Shown here piece after piece: positions 49,621-59,279 of a stretch of 64,000 nt of DNA. The stretch covers positions 1 to 64,000 of the forward strand of contig NZ_JAKILG010000016.1 in NCBI RefSeq assembly GCF_023283765.1, read 5' to 3'. This DNA comes from Shewanella profunda (GTDB lineage Bacteria > Pseudomonadota > Gammaproteobacteria > Enterobacterales > Shewanellaceae). A model generated the notes under the pieces. It saw nothing but the letters and a program-made list of their open reading frames with translations, did no database searches and was not told the DNA's origin. Positions within the stretch are counted from its first letter, which is position 1. Every line of letters starts with the position of its first letter. The position numbers were made by a program, and so were the translations under genes.

Positions 49621-49665
49621 GTATCACTAACTATGGTCGCTAACCCAAATGTACAAGGACAGTGT

Positions 49666-50127
49666 ATGCAGAACCCACCTAGACTAGACAGCCAGATTTG
49701 GGATTGGTGTTATATGAGTTATGGGCACAACAAAGCCCTGTGTCTCGAATTGCAGGATAGCTGCCAAGTGAATGTTAACTTACTGCTACTAGCGCAATAC
49801 TTAGATATGGCTCTCGATGCTACGGGGTCGAGGCAATATAGCACTGAGCAGTGGCAAACATTGGCTGCCGCTGTAGGGGAATGGGATGAAAAATTTCTGT
49901 CTCCCTATCGCCGTTTACGTCGCCTTGCCAAAGCAAGTCTTAATAAAGATGAATATAAGCAGATGCTTGATGTTGAGCTGATGATGGAACGTAAAGCACA
50001 GCGCGCCATAACTCGTACTCTAAAAGGGCTTACTCCTAACGGGTTACGCACCAACCTAGTCAGTTACCTAAGCTTATTCGGACTAGGCGAAGCCGATGTG
50101 AAACAGTTAGATCTACTCACACCTTAA
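49666..50127 (+). CDS. TIGR02444 family protein
   Basis: 153 residues from ATG 49666, with AAGGA six bases before; ATG 49633 adds eleven residues with no clear ribosome site. Helical protein, function unknown, regularly found next to yheS-type genes in Shewanella and Vibrio relatives. Likely cotranscribed with yheS. Confidence 0.82.
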   Translation: MQNPPRLDSQIWDWCYMSYGHNKALCLELQDSCQVNVNLLLLAQYLDMALDATGSRQYSTEQWQTLAAAVGEWDEKFLSPYRRLRRLAKASLNKDEYKQMLDVELMMERKAQRAITRTLKGLTPNGLRTNLVSYLSLFGLGEADVKQLDLLTP

Positions 50128-50161
50128 CTTTCTACGCTTAGACCAATCCATCATCACTAAG

Positions 50162-50572
50162 CTAGGTGCTTCGACCTTGGGGATACCTTTTACAGTTATC
50201 CTCAATAGTCAACCAACTGACCTGACTATCAGTATAAATATGGTAATGTGGCCTGATGCGATTCGGATCATCTAAGCTCGCTATTGTTAACGTTAAATAA
50301 TCAGGATATTGAGTATGCCTGTAGGTTAGCGAAGCACCGCATTTGCCGCAAAAGCCACGCCTGACAAACTCAGATGATACAAATTCAGTCACCACACCAT
50401 TAAGCCATGTGACTTGAGCAACCTTAAAATCCATCCAAGCGCCAAACACTGAACCCGTACTCTTTTGACACATGCGGCAGTGGCAATAATCCGCATCGAA
50501 GGGTTCACCATCGAGCCGATAGCGAATCGCACCGCACAGGCAACCACCTTCTAATCGATATTCTTTAGTCAT
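50162..50572 (-). CDS. GFA family zinc protein
   Basis: 136 residues with the GFA/CENP-V zinc motifs: GGCLCGAIRY, CHCRMCQKSTG and GFCGKCGASL. Annotated in such families as glutathione-dependent formaldehyde-activating enzyme, but enzymatic activity is doubtful for most members. It begins 6 bp after the GMC gene, so is last in that operon. Confidence 0.88.
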   Translation of the reverse strand: MTKEYRLEGGCLCGAIRYRLDGEPFDADYCHCRMCQKSTGSVFGAWMDFKVAQVTWLNGVVTEFVSSEFVRRGFCGKCGASLTYRHTQYPDYLTLTIASLDDPNRIRPHYHIYTDSQVSWLTIEDNCKRYPQGRST

Positions 50573-50578
50573 ATGTAC

Positions 50579-52189
50579 CTATACCTTATCCCCAGCTGTG
50601 AGTTTTTCGGCGAGCCTCTCAGCAAGTTTAGTGGCATTGCGCGCCGTAATGCCATAAATCGACAATTGTGGGTTAGCGCCAAGGCTAGTCGGGAAGATAG
50701 AACCGTCCATTACCGACAAATTCTCTAAATAATGTGACTGCCCATAACTGTCGACCATGGCAAGTTTTTTATCTTCCCCTAAGGGACAGCCCCCCATCAC
50801 ATGGGCCGATGCCACAACGGTACGTAGCGGGGCGAGCGACATCTGGGCAATGCTTTCTTTGGCGGCTTTCCATGAGGATAAATAGGGCATGCCATCGCTG
50901 ATCGGCAACACTTTTAAGGCACCCGCCGAAAATTGAAGCTCAGCCATGCTGGCAAAGGCGCGTCTTGCAGAGCGCCAAAAAACATCGGTCAGTGGATAAT
51001 CTAAGGCAAAACCTGTTGACGTTAAATGCACTTCACCACCCTGACTCTCGGGGTGATAACCATCCCGCACTAGGGCTATAGTCACTTGCAATTGATTAAA
51101 TTGTGACATTAATTCAGCATGACTTATGCCATAACCTAAGGTTTTAGAAGCAATTAATACTGGATGCACTGGTGGCACTTCAAGTTTATAACCGAGCTCC
51201 CCCTCGGCACCATTTTTCCACAAAAACTCATCGGAATAAATTGATTGCGGCGCACCACTGTGAGCATTAATCGCGTCGGCAAACACACCGCCAGAAAAGA
51301 GGGTTGGATGTAAAAAAGTACGTTTACCCAAAAGCTTGTGGGGATCGGGCACTTGAGAACGCATCAAGAGTGTCGGAGTATGAATGGCTCCTGCACTCAA
51401 AATATAATGTTTAGCCTTAAATAATAGCTCAATGGCGGTTGGCCTTAAGTTGACATCCAGCGCCTGTGCTTTCAACGCAAATACTTGACCATTATGATGT
51501 TCAATCTTAACGACTTTTGCGCGACTCACCAGCTGAGCACCTTTATCGAGCGCCGCAGGGATTGTGGTGACTAACATAGATTGCTTTGCATTGACTGGGC
51601 AGCCCATGCCGCAATAGCCCGTATTCCAACAACCAGCAACATTGCGCTTAATAACGGTGTGATCCCAGCCAAGATTGATACAGCCTTGCTTCAAGGCCGC
51701 ATTATTGCGATTGGGCTCATAATTCCATTGGTGGATATTTAGGCGCTGCTCCATTTGCTCAAACCAAGGATCTAAGCTTTCCCGCGTTAATCCTACCGCG
51801 GACTTATTTTGCTCCCAAAAAGCTAAAGTCTCTGTCGGAGTGCGGATTGAGGTCGTCCAATTTACCGTTGTCGAACCACCCACGGCGCGGCCTTGAAAAA
51901 TACTCACCCCTTTGTCGGCGGTTTTCATTGCCGCAGCTTGTTGATACAAATTGGGATAAGCGACTCGCTCCTCCATGTCAAAATCGCTAGAAGATTTAAG
52001 TGGCCCCGCCTCAACCATGATGACACTCAGCCCTGCTTGAGTCAGAATTTCGGCGGCAACACCGCCACCCGCACCCGTGCCAACAATGATCACATCGGCT
52101 TCAAATTGTTGGTTTTTTTGTAATTGGCTAGCATCTATATGCTGCCAACCCGAGTTTAAACCATTCACTATGGGATCTATGATTGCCAA
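50579..52189 (-). CDS. GMC family FAD-dependent oxidoreductase
   Basis: 536 residues. FAD dinucleotide fold VIIVGTGAGGGVAAEIL near residue 33, GMC signature GRAVGGSTTVNW near 98, a His in HVMGGCPLG (about 464) and a C-terminal GANPQLSIYGITARNATKLAERL. It oxidises an alcohol or sugar; substrate unknown. It begins from TTG 52189. The upstream Tat protein looks like the small subunit of gluconate-type dehydrogenases, but the cytochrome subunit is absent. Confidence 0.9.
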   Translation of the reverse strand: MAIIDPIVNGLNSGWQHIDASQLQKNQQFEADVIIVGTGAGGGVAAEILTQAGLSVIMVEAGPLKSSSDFDMEERVAYPNLYQQAAAMKTADKGVSIFQGRAVGGSTTVNWTTSIRTPTETLAFWEQNKSAVGLTRESLDPWFEQMEQRLNIHQWNYEPNRNNAALKQGCINLGWDHTVIKRNVAGCWNTGYCGMGCPVNAKQSMLVTTIPAALDKGAQLVSRAKVVKIEHHNGQVFALKAQALDVNLRPTAIELLFKAKHYILSAGAIHTPTLLMRSQVPDPHKLLGKRTFLHPTLFSGGVFADAINAHSGAPQSIYSDEFLWKNGAEGELGYKLEVPPVHPVLIASKTLGYGISHAELMSQFNQLQVTIALVRDGYHPESQGGEVHLTSTGFALDYPLTDVFWRSARRAFASMAELQFSAGALKVLPISDGMPYLSSWKAAKESIAQMSLAPLRTVVASAHVMGGCPLGEDKKLAMVDSYGQSHYLENLSVMDGSIFPTSLGANPQLSIYGITARNATKLAERLAEKLTAGDKV

Positions 52190-52256
52190 CTTGGGTGCTC
52201 CACTGTCGCGGCTAAGGTTTTTATTATTCGGCGCTTGATTCTGTTAAACGGACTCG

Positions 52257-52763
52257 CTATTTGAACAGCTCTGGCTTGGCATAATGCAGGCGACTCCAAT
52301 GCTCAGGGCAAGCGTAGTAACTTGCCATCACTAATTCCCGTAATCCTAAATAAGCCGTCTGTAGTAGTGAAAAATAACTATGGCGCCAGCTTTCTAGCAT
52401 CTCAGTTAGTTCGGCAGGGGAACGCATTAATAGTGGGGTCATACTCGAGGTTAATAGGAGCAATCCAAGCCGATTCTCAAGCATATCCAGTAATTCAAAC
52501 AACTCAATTTGCTGCTCGGATGGCAGCACAGCAATCGACTGTTTTATAGCGTCTAAGGTTCGATTTTGAGCCACTAACTTGTGAGTCGCCACATCGGGTA
52601 GTGCCCCATCGAGCATCACAGGTAAGAGTACGCTAAATAGCAAACGATAATCTTTACCTTCACTATCATCGGGTAAACTGAGTTCTGGAGAATAGAGATT
52701 AACCCCTAAGGCTAACGCCGCCGTACCTGCAAACGCGCTAAGCAAAAAGGTACGTCGCTTCAT
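52257..52763 (-). CDS. Tat-exported small subunit of a GMC dehydrogenase (putative)
   Basis: 168 residues. Twin-arginine leader MKRRTFLLSAFAG with a hydrophobic core; the rest is helical. It resembles gluconate 2-dehydrogenase subunit 3 only in size, leader and position before a GMC gene, so the assignment is inferred. The partner flavoprotein lacks its own leader and could be carried by this one. Confidence 0.72.
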   Translation of the reverse strand: MKRRTFLLSAFAGTAALALGVNLYSPELSLPDDSEGKDYRLLFSVLLPVMLDGALPDVATHKLVAQNRTLDAIKQSIAVLPSEQQIELFELLDMLENRLGLLLLTSSMTPLLMRSPAELTEMLESWRHSYFSLLQTAYLGLRELVMASYYACPEHWSRLHYAKPELFK

Positions 52764-52896
52764 CGCTATCTCCTAAATATCAACCTGAATACCAGCCTAA
52801 ATATCGGCATAAAAAACAATTGTGTTACACTAAGCGCGAATCTAAATTAAACACACGTTTTAATTTTCAGCAATAGCGATGCCTAGATAAACTCTC

Positions 52897-53925
52897 ATGC
52901 CAAATTCTTTTATGCCACCTTGGTGGGCCAAGAGTCCACATATACAAACGATTCTGCCAGTATTGACTAAAGTCGCCAAACCGACCCTAACAAGACAGCG
53001 TATCGAATTGCCCGATGGCGACTTTATCGATTTAGATTGGCAGGATTTCCCGCAACAGGGTAAACCAATAGTCGTGATCATCCATGGATTAGAGGGCAGC
53101 GCGGCATCCCATTATGCGAGGCGCATACTGCTGAGCTGTAAAGAACAACAACTCTCAGCCGTTGTGCACCACCACAGAAGTTGCTCGGGAGAAGCCAACC
53201 GCCTCGCTCGCAGTTACCACAGTGGCGACACGGACGATCTGCAGTTTAGCCTATCGACACTAAAACATGCGTATCCGCAATCCCCGTTATTAGCAGTAGG
53301 TTACAGTTTAGGTGGTAACGTACTCACTAAGTACCAAGGCGAATATCAAGAAAGCAGCCTATTAACACGGGCCGTGGTTGTCTCAGCCCCCTTGCAATTA
53401 TCAGCCTGCGCTAAACGCCTAGAAAATGGCTTCTCAAAGGTTTATCAAAGCTACCTTATCAAGCAGTTACAAAAGAAAATAAACCATAAGCTAGCCGATC
53501 CTGATTTGGCAAACACTCTGCCATTAAGCCGATTGCAAGTCGAGCAGCTTAACACTTTTTATGACTTCGACGATAAAGTCACGGCGCCACTGCATGGTTT
53601 TAGTGGCGTTGACGATTACTATATCCGCGCTAGTGGCTTACCCTTTGTTAATCGCATCACTAAACCCACACTGATTATTCATGCCAAGGATGATCCCTTT
53701 ATGACTGACGATGTGATCCCACATCCAAGCCAAATATCTGAGCATGTCGAATACGAGCTGCATTCCTATGGAGGCCATGTTGGTTTTATCGAAGGCGGCA
53801 CACCATGGAAACCACGCTTCTACCTCGAACGTCGAATTTTAGATTTTTTACGTGGCGACGCCGTATTCGACGAACACCTATTTGGCAACATTGAACAAGG
53901 AAATAATGATGCTCATTCCCTATGA
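52897..53925 (+). CDS. yheT: YheT family α/β hydrolase
   Basis: 342 residues with the α/β-hydrolase fold: HGLEG oxyanion segment near 65, nucleophile elbow GYSLGGN near 142 (Ser), a late Asp in HAKDDPF and the catalytic His in the YGGHVGF region. Probably an esterase; substrate unknown. It overlaps yheU by 17 bp. Confidence 0.92.
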   Translation: MPNSFMPPWWAKSPHIQTILPVLTKVAKPTLTRQRIELPDGDFIDLDWQDFPQQGKPIVVIIHGLEGSAASHYARRILLSCKEQQLSAVVHHHRSCSGEANRLARSYHSGDTDDLQFSLSTLKHAYPQSPLLAVGYSLGGNVLTKYQGEYQESSLLTRAVVVSAPLQLSACAKRLENGFSKVYQSYLIKQLQKKINHKLADPDLANTLPLSRLQVEQLNTFYDFDDKVTAPLHGFSGVDDYYIRASGLPFVNRITKPTLIIHAKDDPFMTDDVIPHPSQISEHVEYELHSYGGHVGFIEGGTPWKPRFYLERRILDFLRGDAVFDEHLFGNIEQGNNDAHSL

Positions 53926-54154
53926 TGTACTTTTACAGCTCCCTAAGGAAACACTGGCAAATCTTGTCCGCGAATACCTGTTTGGTCAAGTCGAAGATGG
54001 CAGTTTTGCCAGTCTCGATGAACAGGAAATGTCCTTAGCAATAGCCCAGTGTCAACAAGCGCTTAAGCAGGGAAAACTGCTATTGGAATATAGCGAAGAT
54101 GACGAGTCTTTCGCGATACGCCCAGCAGATCAAATAGCGAAACGGCAAGATTGA
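53909..54154 (+). CDS. yheU: YheU family protein
   Basis: 81 residues from ATG 53909 (MLIPYDVLL, as in E. coli YheU); AAGGA is just upstream and another ATG is 3 bp earlier. Small acidic protein, function unknown. Its start lies inside the end of yheT. Confidence 0.85.
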   Translation: MLIPYDVLLQLPKETLANLVREYLFGQVEDGSFASLDEQEMSLAIAQCQQALKQGKLLLEYSEDDESFAIRPADQIAKRQD

Positions 54155-54244
54155 CCAGTCCTACCCCAGTACCGTATAAATAGAACTCGTGGTTTTATCG
54201 CTTACCCATAAGCGGCTCTTTTGGTTCCTAGCTAGGTAGAAAAA

Positions 54245-55132
54245 ATGTCAGCAAAACATCCTATTATTGCAGTTACAGGCTCATCCGGCGCAGGAACCAC
54301 CACAACGACCACCGCCTTTAGCCATATTTTTCGCCAACTCGGGATCAACGCAGCCTTTGTAGAAGGGGATAGTTTTCACCATTTTACCCGCGCCGAAATG
54401 GAAGTGATGATCCGTAAATCCCAAGCAGAGAATCGCAACCTGAGCTACTTTGGCCCTGAGGCCAATAATTTCGCTAGGTTAGAGCAATGTTTCAGTGACT
54501 ACAGTGCAACAGGGCAAGGGGAAACCCGCAGCTATCTACACACCTTCGACGAGGCCGTGCCCTTTAATCAAATGCCCGGCACTTTTACCCAATGGCGCCC
54601 GCTACCTGAAAATACCGATATGCTTTACTACGAAGGCCTACACGGTGGCGTCGTCACGTCAGATACCAACGTCGCCCAACATGTCGATTTGCTTATCGGC
54701 ATGGTGCCAATTGTCAACTTAGAGTGGATCCAAAAAATAATTCGCGATACTTCGGAACGCGGTCATAGCCGTGAAAAGGTAATGGGCTCGATTGTGCGCA
54801 GTATGGATGATTATATTAAGCATATGACGCCACAGTTCTCTCGCACCCACATTAATTTTCAGCGAGTACCCACGGTTGATACCTCTAACCCATTCAGCGC
54901 CAAAGATATTCCAAGCTTAGATGAGAGCTTTGTCGTGATCCGTTTCCGCGACATTAATAATGTCGATTTCCCTTATTACCTGAGCATGATCCAAGGCGCA
55001 TTTATGTCACGGGTTAATACCTTAGTCGTGCCCGGCGGTAAAATGTCCCTAGCTATGGAGCTTATTCTTACGCCCTTAATTAAAGACTTAATGGAAAAGC
55101 GCCAACAACTTAATAGCCCTCAAGCTAACTAA
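54245..55132 (+). CDS. prkB: Phosphoribulokinase-type kinase PrkB
   Basis: 295 residues. P-loop near residue 12 (GSSGAGTTT), a conserved GDSFH near 41 and family blocks through 250. Members phosphorylate ribulose 5-phosphate in autotrophs; in enteric relatives (PrkB/YhfR order yheT-yheU-prkB) the substrate is not settled. No Rubisco is present in the window. Confidence 0.88.
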   Translation: MSAKHPIIAVTGSSGAGTTTTTTAFSHIFRQLGINAAFVEGDSFHHFTRAEMEVMIRKSQAENRNLSYFGPEANNFARLEQCFSDYSATGQGETRSYLHTFDEAVPFNQMPGTFTQWRPLPENTDMLYYEGLHGGVVTSDTNVAQHVDLLIGMVPIVNLEWIQKIIRDTSERGHSREKVMGSIVRSMDDYIKHMTPQFSRTHINFQRVPTVDTSNPFSAKDIPSLDESFVVIRFRDINNVDFPYYLSMIQGAFMSRVNTLVVPGGKMSLAMELILTPLIKDLMEKRQQLNSPQAN

Positions 55133-55282
55133 AAAATCAGTAGCCTTTCATGCAATTCGACTAAAGGCGGATTAAATAAAGTCTTTTTTTTGCAATGGAT
55201 TAAGATTGATTTAAGCCATAGAAGCTAACCTTGCACGCATCGGGATTTCAGGCGAAAGAACGATAGTTGGCATACTCTTGGG

Positions 55283-55467
55283 AGTTAATTCCCCCATCTT
55301 GATCTGTTAATTCCCTTGAGTATGCCAGCAACCTCTCTTTAAGACTTGCAAGTTAATTCCGCCTCCATGCTTGATCTGTCGATTCCTTGAGTATGTCAGC
55401 AACCTCATCTTAAACATTAAGTCTTCAGAGTTAATTCCACATCCATGCTTGATCTGTCGATTCCCTT
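55283..55467. repeat. Imperfect 68-78-bp tandem repeats
   Basis: Three units start with AGTTAATTCC at 55283, 55351 and 55429; each continues with CTTGATCTG and, in the first two, GAGTATG(C/T)CAGCAACCTC. The third is cut short by the heptanucleotide array. Confidence 0.8.
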
Positions 55468-55579
55468 GGTTCTAGGTTCTAGGTTCTAGGTTCTAGGTTC
55501 TAGGTTCTAGGTTCTAGGTTCTAGGTTCTAGGTTCTAGGTTCTAGGTTCTAGGTTCTAGGTTCTAGGTTCTAGGTTCTA
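55468..55579. repeat. Heptanucleotide repeat GGTTCTA, 16 perfect copies
   Basis: Sixteen uninterrupted copies (112 bp). Not inside a gene and 7 bp is not a multiple of three. Copy number is likely to vary between isolates. Confidence 0.95.
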
Positions 55580-55621
55580 GCAGCGAAGCGTCCTAGTAGT
55601 TGCGAAGCAACGCTCTAGTTC

Positions 55622-56131
55622 CTAGCAGGCCGAAGGCCGTCCTAGATTTTTATACATCACCATACAATCGAGGGCGATCCCTCTAGGTGAACAGTAAACG
55701 GATTCCTCTTCTAAACCTTCACCACCAAAACCGCAGCTACGATAAAACGCTACCGCATTAAGGGTTGACTCTAATCTGAGTTGGGCAAGCCCCTGATTAA
55801 AGGCCATAGTCTCAATAAACTTAAGCAGTGCCTTACCTACACCAAGTCCCATGGCATCGGGGGAGACAAATAGAGCGTCTAACTGGGCATAAGGAGCATC
55901 CAGCATGGCCGTACCAACAACCTTTTTATCCTGAGACTCCTCAGTAACTAGCTCGGCCACATAAAAATGCGCATCGACGATACGGCTAAATTTCTCGGTC
56001 AGTTCGCCTGCGGTCCAAATCAGCAGATCGCCAGCATCATAAAATCCGGCGCAGCCTTTATTAATGGCCGCATTGCGAATATCCCAGCAGGCCTGCGCAT
56101 CATTTTTAGTTGCTTTTCGTATAGTTATCAT
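55622..56131 (-). CDS. GNAT family N-acetyltransferase
   Basis: 169 residues from ATG 56131 (MITIRKATKND); one more ATG lies 3 bp upstream. GNAT acetyl-CoA loop VSPDAMGLGVGKALL near 92-106. Substrate unknown. Its stop codon is at the edge of the CTAG-bounded palindromes. Confidence 0.88.
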   Translation of the reverse strand: MITIRKATKNDAQACWDIRNAAINKGCAGFYDAGDLLIWTAGELTEKFSRIVDAHFYVAELVTEESQDKKVVGTAMLDAPYAQLDALFVSPDAMGLGVGKALLKFIETMAFNQGLAQLRLESTLNAVAFYRSCGFGGEGLEEESVYCSPRGIALDCMVMYKNLGRPSAC

Positions 56132-56321
56132 CAAGTTTCCCGATAAAACATCTCAGCCATAACATGCCATGAAGCCACTGAATCACCAAGCAAACTCTTA
56201 CCTTAGCGTCTTATCCAATAAAAAACCGCCCTAAGGCGGTTTTAAGTAAGGCGACAGAATCTTAATGGATCTGCGGTGGCGATACTGACTAACTTAGGCC
56301 CGGACTAACTTAGGCTAGGGC

Positions 56322-57614
56322 TTAGGCTTTAATCAACTCACTAATAGTCAATACGCCGTGGGTCGTTGCACCTGCGCCCCACATGGCAGAAGCCGAATCT
56401 TCAAAGGCACCGGCTAAGTCAACATGCAACCATTTAGCTTCGGGTGACACAAAACGCCACAGGAAGCCAGCGGCATTGGAGGCTCCACCGGCTCCGCCAC
56501 CTTTCACAGGGCGACTGTTGGCCGTATCGGCGTAGGCCGATGGGCACATTTCTTTGTGCCAAGGATCGAGTGGTAATGGCCATACGCGCTCGGCCACGCT
56601 GGTGGCTTTTTGCTGGGCAAGTTGCAACACATCAGCCTGCGGCGAGAAAATCGCATTGTAGTTAGAACCAACAGCCATCACAGCTGCGCCTGTAAGGGTC
56701 GCAGCATCGATAATAAAAGGCGCGCCTGTCGCAGAAGCGGCTTGTAGACCATCGGCCAACACTAGGCGTCCTTCCGCATCTGTGTTCACCACTTCAACTG
56801 TCACGCCATTTTTGTAGGTTAGGATATCGCCTAACTTATAAGCCCGGCCGCTGATCAAGTTTTCGGCACAACATAAGAACAATTTAACCCGTTTGTTGAG
56901 GCCAGACTTGATTGCTAAACCGAGCGCTGCAGTCACAGTTGCCGCACCGCCCATATCGCATTTCATCCCTAACATGCCTTCGGAAGCCTTAATGCTGTAG
57001 CCACCAGAATCAAAGGTAATGCCTTTACCCACGAGCGCCACAGAAACCGGGGCATCGGCGGCTAATGGGTTAAAATCTAACGCTAACATCGCCGGGGGGC
57101 GCTCACTGCCACGGCCCACTGCATGGATACCTATCCATTGCTCTTCAAGCAAGGCTTCACCTTCGATAATGCGGTAGCTCACCTTGTCACCGCCAATGCT
57201 GGCTAACCATTTAGCCGCTTGTTGAGCTAATTTAACTGGGGATAAATTTTCAGGGGTATCGTTGATCAGTTGACGGGCAAAGGTCGCTACATCGAGTCGA
57301 CGTTGCAATTCGACTTGCACAGACTCATCACCACACCATTGAATTTGATAACCTGTTTTTGCCGTCGCGAAACCTTGGGCAAACACCCACTGGCTATTTA
57401 GATCCCAAAGTTGCCCAGCTAATACAACGCTACTAATGCCTTGATTGCGCAGCTTACGTGCCGCCATTTGAATTTGACGCAACTCATCGCCACCCGCTAA
57501 ATGAATTTGCGCGCCATCGGCGGTAAAAGTCACATCGGCTTTGCCCCAGTGGGCGGCTGGCGCTTCTTTGGTTAATTGCACTCTCATCAATTCAGTCATT
57601 TTTAGTTCACTCAT
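56322..57614 (-). CDS. pepB: Aminopeptidase B (M17)
   Basis: 430 residues, close to E. coli PepB. The M17 metal and catalytic motifs are intact: GKGITFDSGGYSIK, MKCDMGGAATV and the family signature NTDAEGRL. It cleaves N-terminal residues of peptides in the cytosol, using two metal ions. Directly divergent from sfsA. The downstream side (56290-56330) holds short TTAGGC-like repeats. Confidence 0.95.
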   Translation of the reverse strand: MSELKMTELMRVQLTKEAPAAHWGKADVTFTADGAQIHLAGGDELRQIQMAARKLRNQGISSVVLAGQLWDLNSQWVFAQGFATAKTGYQIQWCGDESVQVELQRRLDVATFARQLINDTPENLSPVKLAQQAAKWLASIGGDKVSYRIIEGEALLEEQWIGIHAVGRGSERPPAMLALDFNPLAADAPVSVALVGKGITFDSGGYSIKASEGMLGMKCDMGGAATVTAALGLAIKSGLNKRVKLFLCCAENLISGRAYKLGDILTYKNGVTVEVVNTDAEGRLVLADGLQAASATGAPFIIDAATLTGAAVMAVGSNYNAIFSPQADVLQLAQQKATSVAERVWPLPLDPWHKEMCPSAYADTANSRPVKGGGAGGASNAAGFLWRFVSPEAKWLHVDLAGAFEDSASAMWGAGATTHGVLTISELIKA

Positions 57615-57792
57615 TAGGGATCCTTATTTTTTCGATTCGTTTTAGCACAATCGGAACAACTTGTATGGCGGCAGTTTACTGCTAGCGGCCAGCGACTAAA
57701 AGCGATTGGCCGAAGTTAGCTGGGTAAAATCTGTAAACATTTGCGAAATTTGCTAGTCTTGCCGCCAGATTGTTCTCAATACAGGTAGCAGC

Positions 57793-58497
57793 ATGCACTT
57801 CGAACCAGCCTTGCAGCAGGGCAGATTACTTAAACGCTATAAGCGCTTTCTTGCTGATATAAAGCTCGCCGATGGCAGTGAGATAACGATCCATTGCCCT
57901 AACACAGGCTCAATGCGCAATTGTCTCTTTCCCGATGAAACCGTGTGGTTTTCAACCTCCGCTAACCCTAAACGTAAATATGCATACACTTGGGAGTTAA
58001 TGAGTACATCAGACGGCGGTCTCATTGGCATACATTCGGGTAATGCAAATGCCCTAGCCGAAGAAGCGATAAATAGCGGCATCATCAAAGAACTAACGGG
58101 TTACGAGAGTTTAAGCCGTGAGGTGAAGTACGGCGATGAAAACAGCCGCATTGATATCTTGCTCCAAGGTGCTCAAAAACCAGACTGCTATATAGAGGTC
58201 AAAAGTTGTACTTTGCTCGAAGATGGGCAAGGATTTTTCCCCGATGCGGTGAGTTTACGTGGCCAAAAACATTTGCGTGAATTGATGTATATGGCAAGCC
58301 TTGGTCACCGCGCTGTACTGTTATTTGTGGTACAACACTCAGAAATATTCAGCGTTGCCCCCGCGGCACACATTGACCCTGAATATGCTAAGTTACTGAA
58401 AATGTCGGTTTTAGCTGGAGTTGAAGTGTTGGCGTATCGCTGTGAAATCTCACCGACTGAGATACGTCTAGCCCAAGCCTGTGTAGTCCGAGTATGA
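57793..58497 (+). CDS. sfsA: Sugar fermentation stimulation protein SfsA
   Basis: 234 residues with an N-terminal OB-like part and a nuclease-type C-terminal core (ENSRIDILL and IEVKSCT, a D-ExK pattern). Function uncertain; proposed DNA-binding or nuclease. Conserved neighbour of dksA. Confidence 0.92.
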   Translation: MHFEPALQQGRLLKRYKRFLADIKLADGSEITIHCPNTGSMRNCLFPDETVWFSTSANPKRKYAYTWELMSTSDGGLIGIHSGNANALAEEAINSGIIKELTGYESLSREVKYGDENSRIDILLQGAQKPDCYIEVKSCTLLEDGQGFFPDAVSLRGQKHLRELMYMASLGHRAVLLFVVQHSEIFSVAPAAHIDPEYAKLLKMSVLAGVEVLAYRCEISPTEIRLAQACVVRV

Positions 58498-58660
58498 TGT
58501 TAACGGTCGGTAAAATTGAAATTCATTTCAATTAGCGAATTGAATCATAAAATTCATTCAAGACGAGTTGAAAAATTTGCCTCGATGTAAAGATTCTGAT
58601 ATAGATAGCGGCCGTTCTTAAGGACGCCCTACAAACGCAAATGATTACAGGAGATGCGTT

Positions 58661-59104
58661 ATGCCTGAAGGCACCAAAAAACTTGGCGTACTAGCTATCG
58701 CAGGTGTAAGTCCCTACCAGGAAAAGCCGGGTGAGGAGTATATGAACGCTAAGCAACTGGGTCACTTCAAGACTATTCTTGAAGCTTGGCGCAATCAGTT
58801 GCGTGAAGAGGTCGACCGTACTCTAAGTCACATGCAGGATGAAGCAGCAAACTTTCCTGATCCTGTAGACCGTGCGGCGCAGGAAGAAGAGTTCAGTCTC
58901 GAACTTCGTGCTCGCGATAGAGAACGTAAGCTGATCAAGAAAATCGAAAAGACACTGCAAAAAATTGAAGAAGACGATTTCGGCTTCTGTGATTCTTGCG
59001 GTATCGAAATCGGCATTCGCCGTCTCGAAGCGCGCCCAACAGCCGACCAATGTATCGACTGTAAAACGCTTGCAGAGATTAAAGAAAAGCAAATGGCTGG
59101 TTAA
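58661..59104 (+). CDS. dksA: RNA polymerase-binding transcription factor DksA
   Basis: 147 residues: coiled coil with the [12 protein letters not shown] tip whose acidic Asp reaches the polymerase active site, then a zinc finger CDSCGIEIG…CIDCK. Works with ppGpp to tune rRNA and amino-acid promoters. A GGAG site precedes the start, and a terminator follows. Confidence 0.97.
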   Translation: MPEGTKKLGVLAIAGVSPYQEKPGEEYMNAKQLGHFKTILEAWRNQLREEVDRTLSHMQDEAANFPDPVDRAAQEEEFSLELRARDRERKLIKKIEKTLQKIEEDDFGFCDSCGIEIGIRRLEARPTADQCIDCKTLAEIKEKQMAG

Positions 59105-59120
59105 TCGGCTGAGCTGAACA

Positions 59121-59150
59121 AGGCGGGGATTTCCCCGCCTAATTGTTTCT
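59121..59150 (+). terminator. Terminator after dksA
   Basis: GGCGGGG/CCCCGCC stem (59122-59128 with 59133-59139), 4-nt loop, then a T-rich tract. Confidence 0.82.
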
Positions 59151-59279
59151 TCAAATGAGTTAATCAAACTCGTTCGAGTAAAACTCACTTCATTTTATTC
59201 TGTCATTCGCTTTTATCTTATTATGCCCTAAAATACGTCCACTTTTGTCGGTGCGACTTTCAAACTCAGTCTTGATGCT

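Larger units (their letters stand above)
55133..55621. other. Repeat-rich intergenic region between prkB and a GNAT gene
   Basis: About 490 bp. An imperfect ~70-78-bp repeat occupies 55283-55467, a heptanucleotide array 55468-55579, and small palindromes (GCGAAGC, TTGCGAAGCAA, GGCCGAAGGCC) each bounded by CTAG occupy 55580-55650. No gene. Confidence 0.8.

Noticed and set aside
55468..55579. CRISPR array
   Set aside because: Seven-base units without spacers and no cas genes; it is a simple tandem repeat.
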